Shown: positions 29,603-37,920, numbered from the stretch's first letter. The stretch: DNA of 64,000 nucleotides from Mesorhizobium loti (GCF_013170705.1 NZ_CP033334.1:6487501-6551500); one strand, 5' to 3'. The notes: generated by a model from the sequence alone, not told the origin. Program-made: numbers and translations.

Positions 29603-29676
29603 GTGCTTGGCAAATACGCCGGGCGGTTTTCTGCCACCCGCCGCCGGCAGCTCCTGCTGCCTAGCTACAAGGACGG

Positions 29677-29693
29677 TTCAAAAGGCGTGCCAA
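29677..29693 (-). promoter_or_regulatory. Sigma-54 type -24/-12 promoter (P1)
   Basis: On the minus strand the sequence is TTGGCACGCCTTTTGAA, which fits the sigma-54 consensus YTGGCACGNNNNTTGCW except that the -12 GC is GA. GG and GA are ten bases apart, as required. It faces the SDR/FAD remnants and E1 alpha-beta copy 2. A NifA-type site lies about 100 bp upstream. Confidence 0.6.
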
Positions 29694-29734
29694 CTGAGCA
29701 GAAGGAGCGTCAGAAAAAAGTTTCTGCGGATTAT

Positions 29735-30118
29735 TCAAAGCCTTAAATGAGAGTACATCAGCAGCGAAGCCGACCGCCACCGTGTCACGGACTCGACAAA
29801 ATCGACAATTGGTTTCGGCACGCGGGTCGTCCCCACGGCATGGTGTGGTGACGAAGTCGCTCGCGAGCGCGCCCTCAATAGCGCAGGAGCGGACGAGCGG
29901 CGTTGGGGCGCGCTATTTACATGCTCGTACCAGATTGTTCCTTTTTCGATCTGCTCGACCAAAGGCGCCCCAAGCTTCTCTCTCAACGTTTCGAAGTCGG
30001 ACTCTTCCTGTCCGGTCGCAATGTCTCGTCCAGAAAGGTCCGTAAAAGGTGTCGTTGCGGTCTCTACGCCTTTCATCGCAGCGAGAAGTTCCCTCGCCTG
30101 CTTGCCAAACTCTGTCAT
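29735..30118 (-). CDS. Uncharacterised open frame, probably a truncated gene
   Basis: From an internal ATG at 30118 the frame reads MTEFGKQARELLAAMKGVET and EKLGAPLVEQIEKGTIWYEHV, which looks like folded protein. The last 60 residues run through the NifA site and are low-complexity, so the real coding part probably ended near 29930 and was cut off. I do not recognise the family. It could be the 5' fragment of an older gene. Confidence 0.3.
   Translation of the reverse strand: MTEFGKQARELLAAMKGVETATTPFTDLSGRDIATGQEESDFETLREKLGAPLVEQIEKGTIWYEHVNSAPQRRSSAPALLRARSRATSSPHHAVGTTRVPKPIVDFVESVTRWRSASLLMYSHLRL
29783..29798. promoter_or_regulatory. NifA upstream activator site (TGT-N10-ACA) for P1
   Basis: TGTCACGGACTCGACA has the NifA binding form TGT-N10-ACA. 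Its centre is about 100 bp upstream of the -24 element of P1, the normal range. Alone such a motif is expected by chance about once per 4 kb; the pairing with a -24/-12 box gives it weight. Confidence 0.55.
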
Positions 30119-30342
30119 TTTCGGCGGTTCCGCTAAGGCATGGGACGACTGCACGCACCATTGATCGCATTTTCTTCCTGATCTCGTCCCGGAATGGCGA
30201 GCGGCCACGAAGCTCTCATTCGAGACCAAGGATTTTTAGACGAATTCACTCCCTGCAAACGTCATTCCGAACCCGTGATGCCGATAACCGCAACCGATGT
30301 GCCTCTGGCCCCTCAAAGGTGCGCCGGGCGCGAGCTCTAACT

Positions 30343-31254
30343 TCAGGCGTTCAGCTCCTCGGCCGAGATTTTCCGCAACAACTCGCGCAGCCGCTCCGCC
30401 CCTGGCGACAGGACGCGGTTCTCGTTCCACGTCAGATAGTACCCTCCCGGGGCGTCCAGCTTGAGGTCGGTAATCCTGACGAGCTTGCCCTCTTCGACCG
30501 ATGTTCGCACCAGCCGGTGCCAGCCCACGGCAACGCCCTGATCAGCCTGCGCGGCTTGCAAAGCCACGAAGAACTTGCTGAACCTATGGCCACGAAGCGG
30601 CCCGTAGGGAATCCCCGCGCGGCGCAGGACCTCGTCCCAGCCGGCCCAATCGGATTGGATCCCTTCAACGTGCAGGAGTGGCAATTTGGGCAAGCATTTG
30701 GCGGTCGCATCGCTGTGCTCCTGAGCGAAGCCCGGACCGCAGACCGGGTAGATGACATCGCCAAACAACAGTTCCGCTGTCTCGTCAGGCCATAAGCCGA
30801 AGCCATAGCGGATGCGCAGCTCGACTTCAGCGCGTAGATAGTCGCGCGAACTGTCGGAGATCACATGGTCGACTGTGATATCTCCATGCTGTGCCCAAAA
30901 GCGCGGCATGCGCGGCATTAGCCACATCGAGGCGAACGCATCGGTGGAGGCAATCGTGACATTCCGGAAACGATCGCCGCGTTTAATGGCCCCGACGACA
31001 TCGGACGCCTGGGAAAAACTGCTGGCCAGCACGCTGTAGAGTTCTTTGCCGGCACTGGTAAGTATCACGCTGGTTCCAGGCCTCACAAACAACGGAACGC
31101 CGAGTTCGTCCTCAATGGCTTTGATTTGCCGACCGATCTCTCCCGCCGTTACGTTTAGCTCGGAAGCCGCAAGGTTGAACGAGAGATGGCGTGCCGCGGC
31201 CTCGAATCCCACGAGGGCAGTGAGGGATGGGAGATCATAAAAGCGATAAACCAT
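30343..31254 (-). CDS. LysR-family regulator (GcvA-like), copy 2
   Basis: A 303-residue LysR regulator, same length as and clearly paralogous to the one at 13466-14377 (both begin RFYDLPSLTAL and share GVAVGWHRLVR near residue 230). The helix-turn-helix is in residues 8-65. The start at 31254 was chosen by alignment with copy 1; a TTG 12 bp upstream is also in frame. It is between the E1 copy 2 region and the oxygenase genes and may regulate either. Divergence between the copies suggests an older duplication than the methyltransferase repeat. Confidence 0.88.
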   Translation of the reverse strand: MVYRFYDLPSLTALVGFEAAARHLSFNLAASELNVTAGEIGRQIKAIEDELGVPLFVRPGTSVILTSAGKELYSVLASSFSQASDVVGAIKRGDRFRNVTIASTDAFASMWLMPRMPRFWAQHGDITVDHVISDSSRDYLRAEVELRIRYGFGLWPDETAELLFGDVIYPVCGPGFAQEHSDATAKCLPKLPLLHVEGIQSDWAGWDEVLRRAGIPYGPLRGHRFSKFFVALQAAQADQGVAVGWHRLVRTSVEEGKLVRITDLKLDAPGGYYLTWNENRVLSPGAERLRELLRKISAEELNA

Positions 31255-31804
31255 CGAACAGCCCAATCAGATCGACATACAGTGCATTCAGGCCGTGCCT
31301 CTGGACGAAAGGACCGCCGTCAACTTACAGAGGTTAAAGTCATCACCACTGGCCTCCATGACGCATTCCGGTCGCCCGCCGATGACAAAATCATCGATCC
31401 AAGTTGCGTGCCGATTGGCGCAACGTTTTGAGTTGCACCACTCGGACCGGCCCCGGCGACTGTTTCGTCCGCTTATCCTGCACCGTATGAGGAGGTATGA
31501 AGAAGCCCCCTCGCTCGCGTTATATCCGCTACCGTTTCCCTGCTGAGGTAGTCACGCGGGAGATCCGCCAAATGGTTCGCCATTGGGCGAGAAGTTCGGA
31601 CTTAAAGCCTATAGGTATCGGTCTTGCCGCGCGCCACGATTGGCAAGGGCATGCCGTCGCTATTGCAGACGGTTGACAGCAGGTACATGCGCCTCGATCA
31701 GCGTACCGGGTTCAGCACCGCGCCACAGCCGCTTCGCGGGCGACTTCGAAAGCCCGCCTGACTGGTTCGCTAAAATGGTTGTAGGAAGTAAGCGGCAGGT
31801 AGTG
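31255..31804. other. Intergenic region with a possible IS6-like start fragment
   Basis: No complete gene is seen. At about 31499-31550 the plus strand reads RSRYIRYRFPAEVV, which resembles the N-terminus of IS6-family transposases, but nothing of the integrase core follows. The remaining sequence is unassigned. Confidence 0.35.
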
Positions 31805-32824
31805 TCAAATGAGTTGCCTGCCCACCTCATTACACTTGGCCAGGTGAGCGTAACTTGCTGCGAAACGCCCGAATTTGTGCTCGCCGCACGTAACCGGCTT
31901 GTAGCGAAGCGGGTTGCTGCCTGTGACACATGAGGCCAATGGTTCTATGGTCGCGTTGAAATCAGCGTCGATAAAGAAGGGGATTGAGTATCGCTCACGG
32001 CCCGAGATATTCACCACGCGGTGCATGTTCGCTAGGTAGACATTATTGGTGAGCCGCTGGATCAGATCGCCAATGTTGATTACGAACGCGCCGTGAATCG
32101 GAATCCCCTCGACCCAGTCGCCATCTCGATTCATGACCTGAAGACCACCCACGTCGTCCTGCGCCAGGATAGCCAGATTGCCGTAGTCCGTGTGGGCGCC
32201 AATGCCGATGATCTCTTCGCTGACAAAGCCACTCTGCGGCGGGTAATGGAGTAGGCGCTGAACGCTGATTGGATCCCGCATAAGGCTTTCGAAATGGCTT
32301 TCCGACAGGTCCAGACTGAGTGCAATGCCCTGCAAGAGTTTTTTCGCGAGGTCCACCATCTTTTGATGATACCCGTATGTCAGTTCCCGAAACTCGGGCA
32401 GACTTGAGGGCCACTGGTTGGGGCCAAAAAACGGACCTTCCAACGTGGAACGTTCAGGTCCGATATCAAAGCACTCCTTCAGGTCTTTCGTCTTCCCCGG
32501 ATCGGTGTTTTCCCCGAACGGCTCAATGTATCCGCGAAAGGCGACATCGGACTTGCTAATATGCAATGTCATCTTCTGCGACATGGGCAGATCAAAGAAA
32601 CGACGGCTCACATTGAACACCGAATCCACAAAATCCTGCGGAATACCGTGGTTCTTCACATACATGAAGCCAGTGTTCGACAACGCCCAACGTATCTCCT
32701 TCGCCACCCCCTGTTTGCTGCTGCCATCGAGTAGCGGCGATATATCAACCACGGGGATCTTGTCAAAGCTTTCGCGTTTCGCGTGCAGCTTGTCGTCCAG
32801 TCTCGCTACGATTTCCTTAGACAT
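31805..32824 (-). CDS. 2-oxoglutarate/Fe(II)-dependent oxygenase (isopenicillin N synthase-like), oxygenase A
   Basis: A 339-residue non-haem iron oxygenase of the IPNS/DIOX family. The N-terminal DIOX_N domain opens IPVVDISPLLDG and has GFMYVKNHGIP near residue 55. The iron ligands are His and Asp in GIGAHTDYG near residue 220 and His in MHRVVN near 282. The 2-oxoglutarate-binding RxS follows as RERYSIPFF. The start at 32824 was preferred over 32860 because MSKEIVAR fits and AAAGGTG precedes it. It lies just downstream of a truncated copy of oxygenase B and of methyltransferase copy 1, so promoter P2 probably drives it. Substrate unknown. Confidence 0.88.
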   Translation of the reverse strand: MSKEIVARLDDKLHAKRESFDKIPVVDISPLLDGSSKQGVAKEIRWALSNTGFMYVKNHGIPQDFVDSVFNVSRRFFDLPMSQKMTLHISKSDVAFRGYIEPFGENTDPGKTKDLKECFDIGPERSTLEGPFFGPNQWPSSLPEFRELTYGYHQKMVDLAKKLLQGIALSLDLSESHFESLMRDPISVQRLLHYPPQSGFVSEEIIGIGAHTDYGNLAILAQDDVGGLQVMNRDGDWVEGIPIHGAFVINIGDLIQRLTNNVYLANMHRVVNISGRERYSIPFFIDADFNATIEPLASCVTGSNPLRYKPVTCGEHKFGRFAASYAHLAKCNEVGRQLI

Positions 32825-33068
32825 GAGTACACCTTTGTTTGACAATGGGAGTCGGCACAACGATTTCGGGCCATTCTCTTATTGACTGACAGCGTGAAGA
32901 TACCATCGGGGCTTGGGTAGGCGGTGCCGAGCGTTCTTTCGGGATCCCGTGTTCGACAAGGTAGAAGAAACCGTACTCCTCGCAGGTCATGCGTAGACGC
33001 TCACGCTCTTCGTGTCGCGTTGCGTCGGCTGCCAATCTCGCCAGCGAGATTTGCGGTAACGTGGTCAT
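32817..33068 (-). pseudogene. Truncated oxygenase B (first 47 residues only)
   Basis: The first 47 or so codons are identical to the intact oxygenase at 42275-43207, ending at EHGIPKE. At 32933 the identity stops abruptly and the frame runs into unrelated sequence, ending in the leader of oxygenase A. The DIOX_N domain is incomplete and all iron ligands are absent, so it is nonfunctional. It starts by ATGA overlap with the methyltransferase stop. Confidence 0.88.
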
Positions 33069-33772
33069 GGCCGCTCCTCCGTTTGTGCGTTAGCCTCATG
33101 GGTCACCTGAAAAATCCAATAGTGCGCGTGCTCCTCGGCGACGTATCTGCCGTCGTTTAGACGCTGTGCCGGCACAAGAACGCCCGCATCCTGCAGACGC
33201 CGCACCTCCTGTTCGAAGGATGTGGCCTCCGCATAGCTCTTACGGGTGCTTGCGATGACGAACCCGTTTGGGCGCGTGACGCGAGCCAATTCGCGCAGCC
33301 CCTCCGGTCGGACATGCCCGAGCGTGAAGACGCCGCAGCAGACCGTTATGTCATAGCTTGCGCTGGAGTAGTCGGAGAGCGGCCCGTTGAGGTCGACATC
33401 GCCTCGAACATGGCGGTAGACGCGGGTTTGCCGGGCCTTTTCGGCCATCTCCTCGGAGAGGTCGATCCCGTCGATCAACCGGAAGCCGAGGCGTTCCAGT
33501 TCCACGCCGACGAGGCCGGTTCCGCAGCCAGCGTCCAGGATTGCAATGGTTGCTCGCTGACCGGCCAAATAGGCCGTCTGCACGGCGCCCGCCAGTTCCG
33601 CCACGATCATCGGCCCGCAGTACTCGTCGAGGCCGACATCCAGATCGTAGGAACTGGCCCATCGGCGATAGAAGTGGGCCAAGCGACCGACATCGCCGTT
33701 GAGGGCGTGGGAATCCTTGATGCGCTCTCGTGCGGCTTGCTCCAGTGCCGTCTGCTGATCGGGGGTGTTCAT
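33065..33772 (-). CDS. SAM-dependent methyltransferase, copy 1
   Basis: A 235-residue class I methyltransferase. Motif I is ILDAGCGTGLVGVELE near residue 75, followed by the acidic DGIDLSEEMAEKA, and motif IV near residue 130 (DITVCCGVFTLGHV). The start at 33772 has GGAGG upstream. The gene and its promoter are identical to 41571-42278 as part of an inverted repeat of about 1,191 bp. It is the first gene after the P2 sigma-54 promoter. The ACGVFTLGHV region resembles small-molecule methyltransferases; target unknown. Confidence 0.9.
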   Translation of the reverse strand: MNTPDQQTALEQAARERIKDSHALNGDVGRLAHFYRRWASSYDLDVGLDEYCGPMIVAELAGAVQTAYLAGQRATIAILDAGCGTGLVGVELERLGFRLIDGIDLSEEMAEKARQTRVYRHVRGDVDLNGPLSDYSSASYDITVCCGVFTLGHVRPEGLRELARVTRPNGFVIASTRKSYAEATSFEQEVRRLQDAGVLVPAQRLNDGRYVAEEHAHYWIFQVTHEANAQTEERP

Positions 33773-33850
33773 GCCAGTTCCTCCGTGTGGGGGCAGATGG
33801 TCATCCGGCGGCGCACCGGTCGGCACCTGCTGCCGTCTCGCAACCAGGGT

Positions 33851-33867
33851 TTCAAAACTCGTGCCAA
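33851..33867 (-). promoter_or_regulatory. Sigma-54 type -24/-12 promoter (P2) of methyltransferase copy 1
   Basis: On the minus strand TTGGCACGAGTTTTGAA matches YTGGCACGNNNNTTGCW except for GA in place of GC at -12. It lies about 80 bp upstream of the methyltransferase start and is identical to P4. A NifA-type site is 90 bp further upstream at 33956-33971. Confidence 0.65.
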
Positions 33868-33955
33868 TTGGCCGAACAAGGCGAAGAAAGTATTTTTGTG
33901 ATTGTTTTCAGCTGTTTGGCCTGAGGCAAAACAAGAAATTGGCTAAAGAAGCCAG

Positions 33956-33971
33956 TGTCGTGGACCCGACA
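33956..33971. promoter_or_regulatory. NifA upstream activator site for P2
   Basis: TGTCGTGGACCCGACA is a TGT-N10-ACA site, placed about 90 bp from the -24 element of P2. P2 and P3 fire in opposite directions, with both of their NifA sites in the 450 bp between them. Confidence 0.6.
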
Positions 33972-34217
33972 AGGCTGACAGAATGTCTGATGGCGTCACC
34001 GGGTCCGCTGCACGTTGAGGGCGGCGGAGAGCCACAACGGCAGGCGACCACTTCTCCCGCAAACGGCAGGGCTGTCCGGGGAAACTGTCTGGGAATGAAA
34101 TGCCGCGGGCCTATGCCCGTACGACGGTGGCTCCGGTTTTTCGAGACTCAGCGGGGGGACGAGGCATGCGGGCCACACTTAACATTCTTTGGCAGTGCCG
34201 ACACCAATTGTCGGTTT

Positions 34218-34233
34218 TGTCGACACGGTGACA
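34218..34233. promoter_or_regulatory. NifA upstream activator site for P3
   Basis: TGTCGACACGGTGACA is a TGT-N10-ACA site about 100 bp upstream of the P3 -24 element. Confidence 0.6.
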
Positions 34234-34321
34234 CAGTGGCGTTCGGCTTGGCTGCTGTTGCGCTCCCATTAAGGCTTTGAATAATAGGAAGAACATTTTT
34301 TCTGATGCTCCTTCTGCTCAG

Positions 34322-34338
34322 TTGGCACGACTTTTGAA
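34322..34338 (+). promoter_or_regulatory. Sigma-54 type -24/-12 promoter (P3)
   Basis: TTGGCACGACTTTTGAA fits the sigma-54 consensus apart from GA at -12. It points towards the decayed SDR and SDR 4. The flanking sequence (about 34240-34390) is similar to the inverse of 29630-29760 around P1, so P1 and P3 are copies of one ancestral promoter. Confidence 0.6.
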
Positions 34339-34699
34339 TCTTCCTTGTAGCGAGGCAGTAGGAGTTGCCGGCGGGTGGCAGAAACGGCCCCTGCATCGGA
34401 CTCACTGGAAAATCTTTGCGCGACGCCTTTGAACTTGAGTCAGATCGTACTGGCGTAGGGCGGAGGCTTGGCCACCCAACCGAGAAAGAGGCTTTAATGC
34501 AGATGCTCTCACCACGATTCAGAGTGAAACTTTGGACATCGAGTGGCGCGCCGGGTGCGGCCCAGGCGGCGGCCTTGAGCGATGTTGCGCATGGCCGTCA
34601 GATCAGGCCCACAGAGCCGTCCGCTCTGGTCGAGAAATTTGTCCATCGTATCGCGTACCGCACGCTCGAGGCGGTCGGCCATAAGGTGTCGGAGCCTTC

Positions 34700-35054
34700 G
34701 GAGGCAGAAGCGCAACTATCCATCTTGTGGTCCCACTGGGCGACGCCGACATCACCGCCCAAGACAGCGCTCGCATCGCCGACGCGGTGGATGGGCCGCG
34801 ATCACGCGCAGGAATGTGTCCGGGTCAACCCGGCCTACCGCAACGAATTCGAGACGCCGATGCTGCGCACCGGCTTCGCCATACGCGGGCTGGACGTGAA
34901 TACGGCGATGGCCGATCCGGACGACTCGGTGCCGATTGGTTGCGTCGCGCGGCCGGAAGACATCGCTGATGTTGTCCTGTTGTCGGCATCCGATGCCGCG
35001 CGTTACATGTGCGGCGTGTCTGTTGAGGTGAACGGCGGAAGGGCTGTCGCATGA
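34700..35054 (+). pseudogene. Decayed SDR, C-terminal portion
   Basis: The frame ending at 35054 reads VRVNPAYRNEFETPMLRTGF, then CVARPEDIADVVLLSASDAA and MCGVSVEVNGGRAV, the C-terminal third of a classical SDR. A neighbouring frame at about 34735 has VVPLGDADITAQDSARIADA, the mid-part before the active site, so at least one frameshift separates them. The catalytic YxxxK region and the N-terminal cofactor motif are not found. Its stop overlaps the SDR 4 start (ATGA). Confidence 0.65.
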
Positions 35055-35779
35055 CGCGCTTCGCGGGAAAAGTCGCCCTAGTGACCGGCGCAAGTAGCGG
35101 CATTGGAGCGGCGATCGCCGACAGGCTTGCCAGCGAGGGAGCCAGGGTCTTTGCGGTTCAGCTCGAGGAGGCTGGCCGTGTAGAATCGATAGTCGCGGAC
35201 CTTTGTGACCCCAACGTTCCGGCCATGATCATTGACGATGTCGTTCAACAGGCCGGCCGACTCGATATCCTCGTCAACAACGCTGGGCGCATGGTTGAAG
35301 CGAAGATAGATGAGACGGGGCTGGAGGAGTGGCGACGCACAATGGCGCTCAACCTTGACGCTCCTTTTCTGCTGATCCGTCACGCCATGCCTCATCTTTG
35401 CAGAAGCCGCGGTGCCATCGTCAATATCGGCTCGATAGAGGGATTGGCGTCCAACCCCGGGCACGCGGCCTATTGCGCCTCGAAGGCAGGGCTGCATGGC
35501 CTAACGCGTGCGGTGGCGGTCGATGGGGGGCCTGACGGGGTGCGTTGCAACGCCGTGGCTCCTGGCTGGATCGATACCGATCTCAACGTAAATTTCGTCG
35601 CCGCTTTGCCCGAGCAGGCGCGGGGGCGGCTTGGTGCCATTCATCCGTTGGGTCGAACCGGCCGTGTTGAGGAAGTCGCGGCTATGGTCACATGGATTGC
35701 CTCCGACGAGGCTGCATTCGTCACCGGCCAGATCTTTGTCGTGGATGGTGGCCGCACTGCCAAGCTAAGTCTTCCATGA
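35051..35779 (+). CDS. Short-chain dehydrogenase/reductase (SDR 4)
   Basis: A 242-residue classical SDR. TGASSGIG near residue 13 binds the cofactor, NNAG is near 75 and the catalytic motif is YCASK near 143. It shares GSIEGLASNPGH with SDR 3 (12195-12965) and its last 40 residues with the remnant near 29400. It starts by ATGA overlap with the decayed SDR upstream and should be transcribed from P3. A truncated FAD oxidoreductase follows. It is the only intact gene of this operon. Confidence 0.87.
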   Translation: MTRFAGKVALVTGASSGIGAAIADRLASEGARVFAVQLEEAGRVESIVADLCDPNVPAMIIDDVVQQAGRLDILVNNAGRMVEAKIDETGLEEWRRTMALNLDAPFLLIRHAMPHLCRSRGAIVNIGSIEGLASNPGHAAYCASKAGLHGLTRAVAVDGGPDGVRCNAVAPGWIDTDLNVNFVAALPEQARGRLGAIHPLGRTGRVEEVAAMVTWIASDEAAFVTGQIFVVDGGRTAKLSLP

Positions 35780-35794
35780 GGGTAAGTCGCCTTC

Positions 35795-35885
35795 CGAAAC
35801 TCCGACCCGGCGGCGTGGAGCGCCGTTCTCCTGCCGGATCAGGAGCACCTGGCTTTTGCGGACAGTCTCGCCTGCGATTGGCGGA
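35795..35885 (+). pseudogene. FAD oxidoreductase N-terminal remnant
   Basis: The frame reads RNSDPAAWSAVLLPDQEHLA and then LACDWRIIGAA, equivalent to the start of the DadA-like gene family up to the FAD motif (VGAGFAG), where the similarity ends. It matches the remnant at about 29200-29300 and is cut at nearly the same residue. Confidence 0.6.
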
Positions 35886-36150
35886 TCATCGGCGCCGCTC
35901 CGCGGAACTGGCGGCTGCTCGTTTGGTTCGCTGGGGATTGATCTTGCCGTTGGCGCGCAGGTCATAAAGCTGCTCCAGCCGCTTGGTGCCGAGGCTGCGC
36001 TGCAGTTGATCGAGACACGCCGGGCGGCACAATTGCGCAACATATGCCAAGAGCAGACCGACCTCAAAGCGAAGACATTTCAGGGGCAGGTCATGCCGCT
36101 TGTCCGTAGCTCCGGCCCAGTGCCCATTTTGTTTGGGCTTCCGACATTCT

Positions 36151-36166
36151 TGTCCAACTTCGGACA
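36151..36166. promoter_or_regulatory. NifA upstream activator site for P5
   Basis: TGTCCAACTTCGGACA is a TGT-N10-ACA site, centred about 85 bp upstream of the -24 GG of P5. Confidence 0.6.
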
Positions 36167-36240
36167 AATGAAGCTTTGGGGATGTTCTTCCGGCGGCGCC
36201 TCGTCGCTGCAAAAGCAATGTGATTGCATAGCCTTAAGTA

Positions 36241-36257
36241 CTGGCGCGGCGCTTGCT
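36241..36257 (+). promoter_or_regulatory. Sigma-54 type -24/-12 promoter (P5)
   Basis: CTGGCGCGGCGCTTGCT has GG-N10-GC and matches YTGGCACGNNNNTTGCW at all but one position; it is the only promoter of the five with a canonical GC at -12. It faces the decayed Irr-like gene starting near 36390. Confidence 0.65.
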
Positions 36258-36389
36258 TCAGACTCTCTGGGCTCAGAGAAAACACTATGAGACTAGGGAC
36301 AAGGCCATTGCTGACACCGCGAAGCTCCATACAAACGCCTAAAAAACTGTCCCCATTTCCGCTGAACATCGGGACATGGTCCATTCCAG

Positions 36390-36800
36390 AGGTCCGTGCT
36401 CGGTAGCTATGTTGCCCAGGATTTGTCCGAGGCCGACGCGCCAAGGCGTAGCGCTCGCCGATTTGCCGCTGACCGATCTTCATCCAAATGTGCGTGCCGA
36501 AAAAGTCCCTCGAAGGGCCAACCAAGGCAAGGTCGGTGTCTCACTCGCAACCTTTTCCAACGCGCTGAACCAGCTCTACGAGCCGGGGCTCTCACGCATA
36601 CTCACAGTTGACGCATCACACGGCTATTTCGACGCGGACACTTCCGATCACCACCACCTTGTTCGTCGAGGACGAGAAGCGGATTGTGATGTCCCTTCCA
36701 GCGCCATCGGCGTAGAAGGCCTGCCCGAGTGGCCCGAAGGCACCCAGATCACCCATGCCGACTGGTTTTTCGGGTGACGACGAGGAGGAGCCAAGACGTC
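36390..36800 (+). pseudogene. Decayed Irr-like (Fur family) iron regulator
   Basis: The frame contains PRPTRQGVALADL (helix-turn-helix region of Irr/Fur), VGVSLATFSNALNQLYEPGL, YFDADTSDHHHL and IPSSAIG-like DVPSSAIGVEGLPE. The His triplet HHH after TSD is the haem- or metal-binding feature of rhizobial Irr. The first helix is degraded, the region after HHH shows shifts, and a TGA ends it after DWFFG. The segment following the stop is conserved with 39256-39330, where the stop codon is TGG. It sits 130 bp downstream of P5, so an Irr-like gene was probably once under NifA control. Confidence 0.65.
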
Positions 36801-36933
36801 CCTTGCAATAGGATGCCAAACGACGGGAACCGCAAAGCATCATCGTATCTCCCGCCAGTTTAATTCTAGCTGATTAATTTACATGACCTGCATGATCAAA
36901 ATTGCTCCAATATTAGAGTAGAATTCGCCCGCT

Positions 36934-37550
36934 GTGATAGCAAATCGACCGGCGCTCGATGCCGAACGTATCGCAGCGTGCTTGGCAGACAAGAAACCGG
37001 GCGAATTCTTTCTCGTGGATGCTAATTGCGGCATGACAGTGGAGACGGCCCTGAGAATGCTGCGGTTGCTACCGCACGGTCTCGACTTCGTCTTGGAGGC
37101 ACCTTGCGCGACGTGGCGCGAGTGTGTCTCGCTACGTCGAAGGACTGGCGTTCCGATAATCTTCGATGAGCTCGCGACGAACGACGCGTCAATCGTCCAG
37201 ACAATCGCCGACGATGCGGCAGACGGTATTGGCCTCAAGATTGCGAAGGCCGGTGGTCTCACACATGGCCGGCGACATCGCGATATTTGCCGTGCTGCAG
37301 GCCTCACTATGAGTGTCCAGGACACCGCGGGCTCGGCCATCGCGTTCGCCTCAATCGTTCATCTCGGCGCGACCGTACCGACGCGTCTACTGCGGGCGTA
37401 GCGAATACTGATGATATGGTTACGTTGAAAACAGCCACGTTCAACGCGCGATTTGGCGACGGGGGAGTTATCCCGCCGGACCTGCCGGGGCTTGGAATCG
37501 AAGTCGACCGCGCCGTTCTCGGCGAACCTCTCACGGTTTGGGGCCACTAG
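36934..37550 (+). pseudogene. Mandelate racemase/muconate lactonising enzyme family, C-terminal fragment
   Basis: The frame covers the enolase-superfamily barrel: FLVDANCGM and VLEAPCATW (metal ligands Asp and Glu), IIFDELA, then LKIAKAGGLTHGRRHRDICR. A shift near 37385 leads to the C-terminal TATFNARFGDGGVIPPDLPG in the next frame. The N-terminal capping domain is missing. KIAKAGGLT resembles cis-3-hydroxyproline dehydratases, a tentative assignment. The stop TAG at 37548-37550 is created by the edge of the IS630 element. Confidence 0.65.
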
Positions 37551-37557
37551 TACCGTT

Positions 37558-37861
37558 TTACAGTGATTTTGACTGGTTGATTTGCAGCCATTGCAAGATG
37601 GGCAGCTGATGGGGCGGAACGAGAACCTCGATGCTTCGGGATGCGCCGGGTTGACGACGAATGAGCCCATTTCGTTCGAGCGTCATGATCATCTGGTGGA
37701 CTGAGGGCGGGCTGACGCGAAAATGGCGTTTGATATCGGCCTCGGCGGGCGGGCGTCGAAACATGTGCGAATAGGTCTAGATGAAGGCTAGGTACTGGCC
37801 TTGCTTTTCGGTGAAGCCCTGGTCGATGGGCCGGTGCGCAGCGCCTGAATTTTGACTCATC
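37558..37861 (-). pseudogene. LexA/MarR-like winged-helix passenger of the IS630 element, one stop
   Basis: Read from ATG 37861 the gene has GFTEKQGQYLAFI, then a TAG, then TYSHMFRRPPAEADIKRHFR and VSPPSVHQMIMTLERNGLIR, a winged helix-turn-helix of about 100 residues. Only the single TAG (probably CAG originally) breaks it; a shorter product from the ATG at 37764 is possible. It is divergent from the transposase within the IS ends. Confidence 0.6.
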
Positions 37862-37920
37862 TGTTGATTCGTCCCGGGCCTCCAACGAGGAGGCTGCGAT
37901 GATTACGTTACCGGGTCGAA

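Larger units (their letters stand above)
32933..34123. repeat. Inverted repeat, left arm (1,191 bp; partner 41220-42410)
   Basis: The minus strand of this stretch equals the plus strand of 41220-42410 over the methyltransferase gene, its promoter, its NifA site and the first 47 codons of oxygenase B. Ends are sharp: identity stops after GAAAGAAC on one side and at GCCCGTACG on the other. The translated methyltransferases are identical, so the duplication is recent or maintained by conversion. The arms enclose 7.1 kb. Confidence 0.92.
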
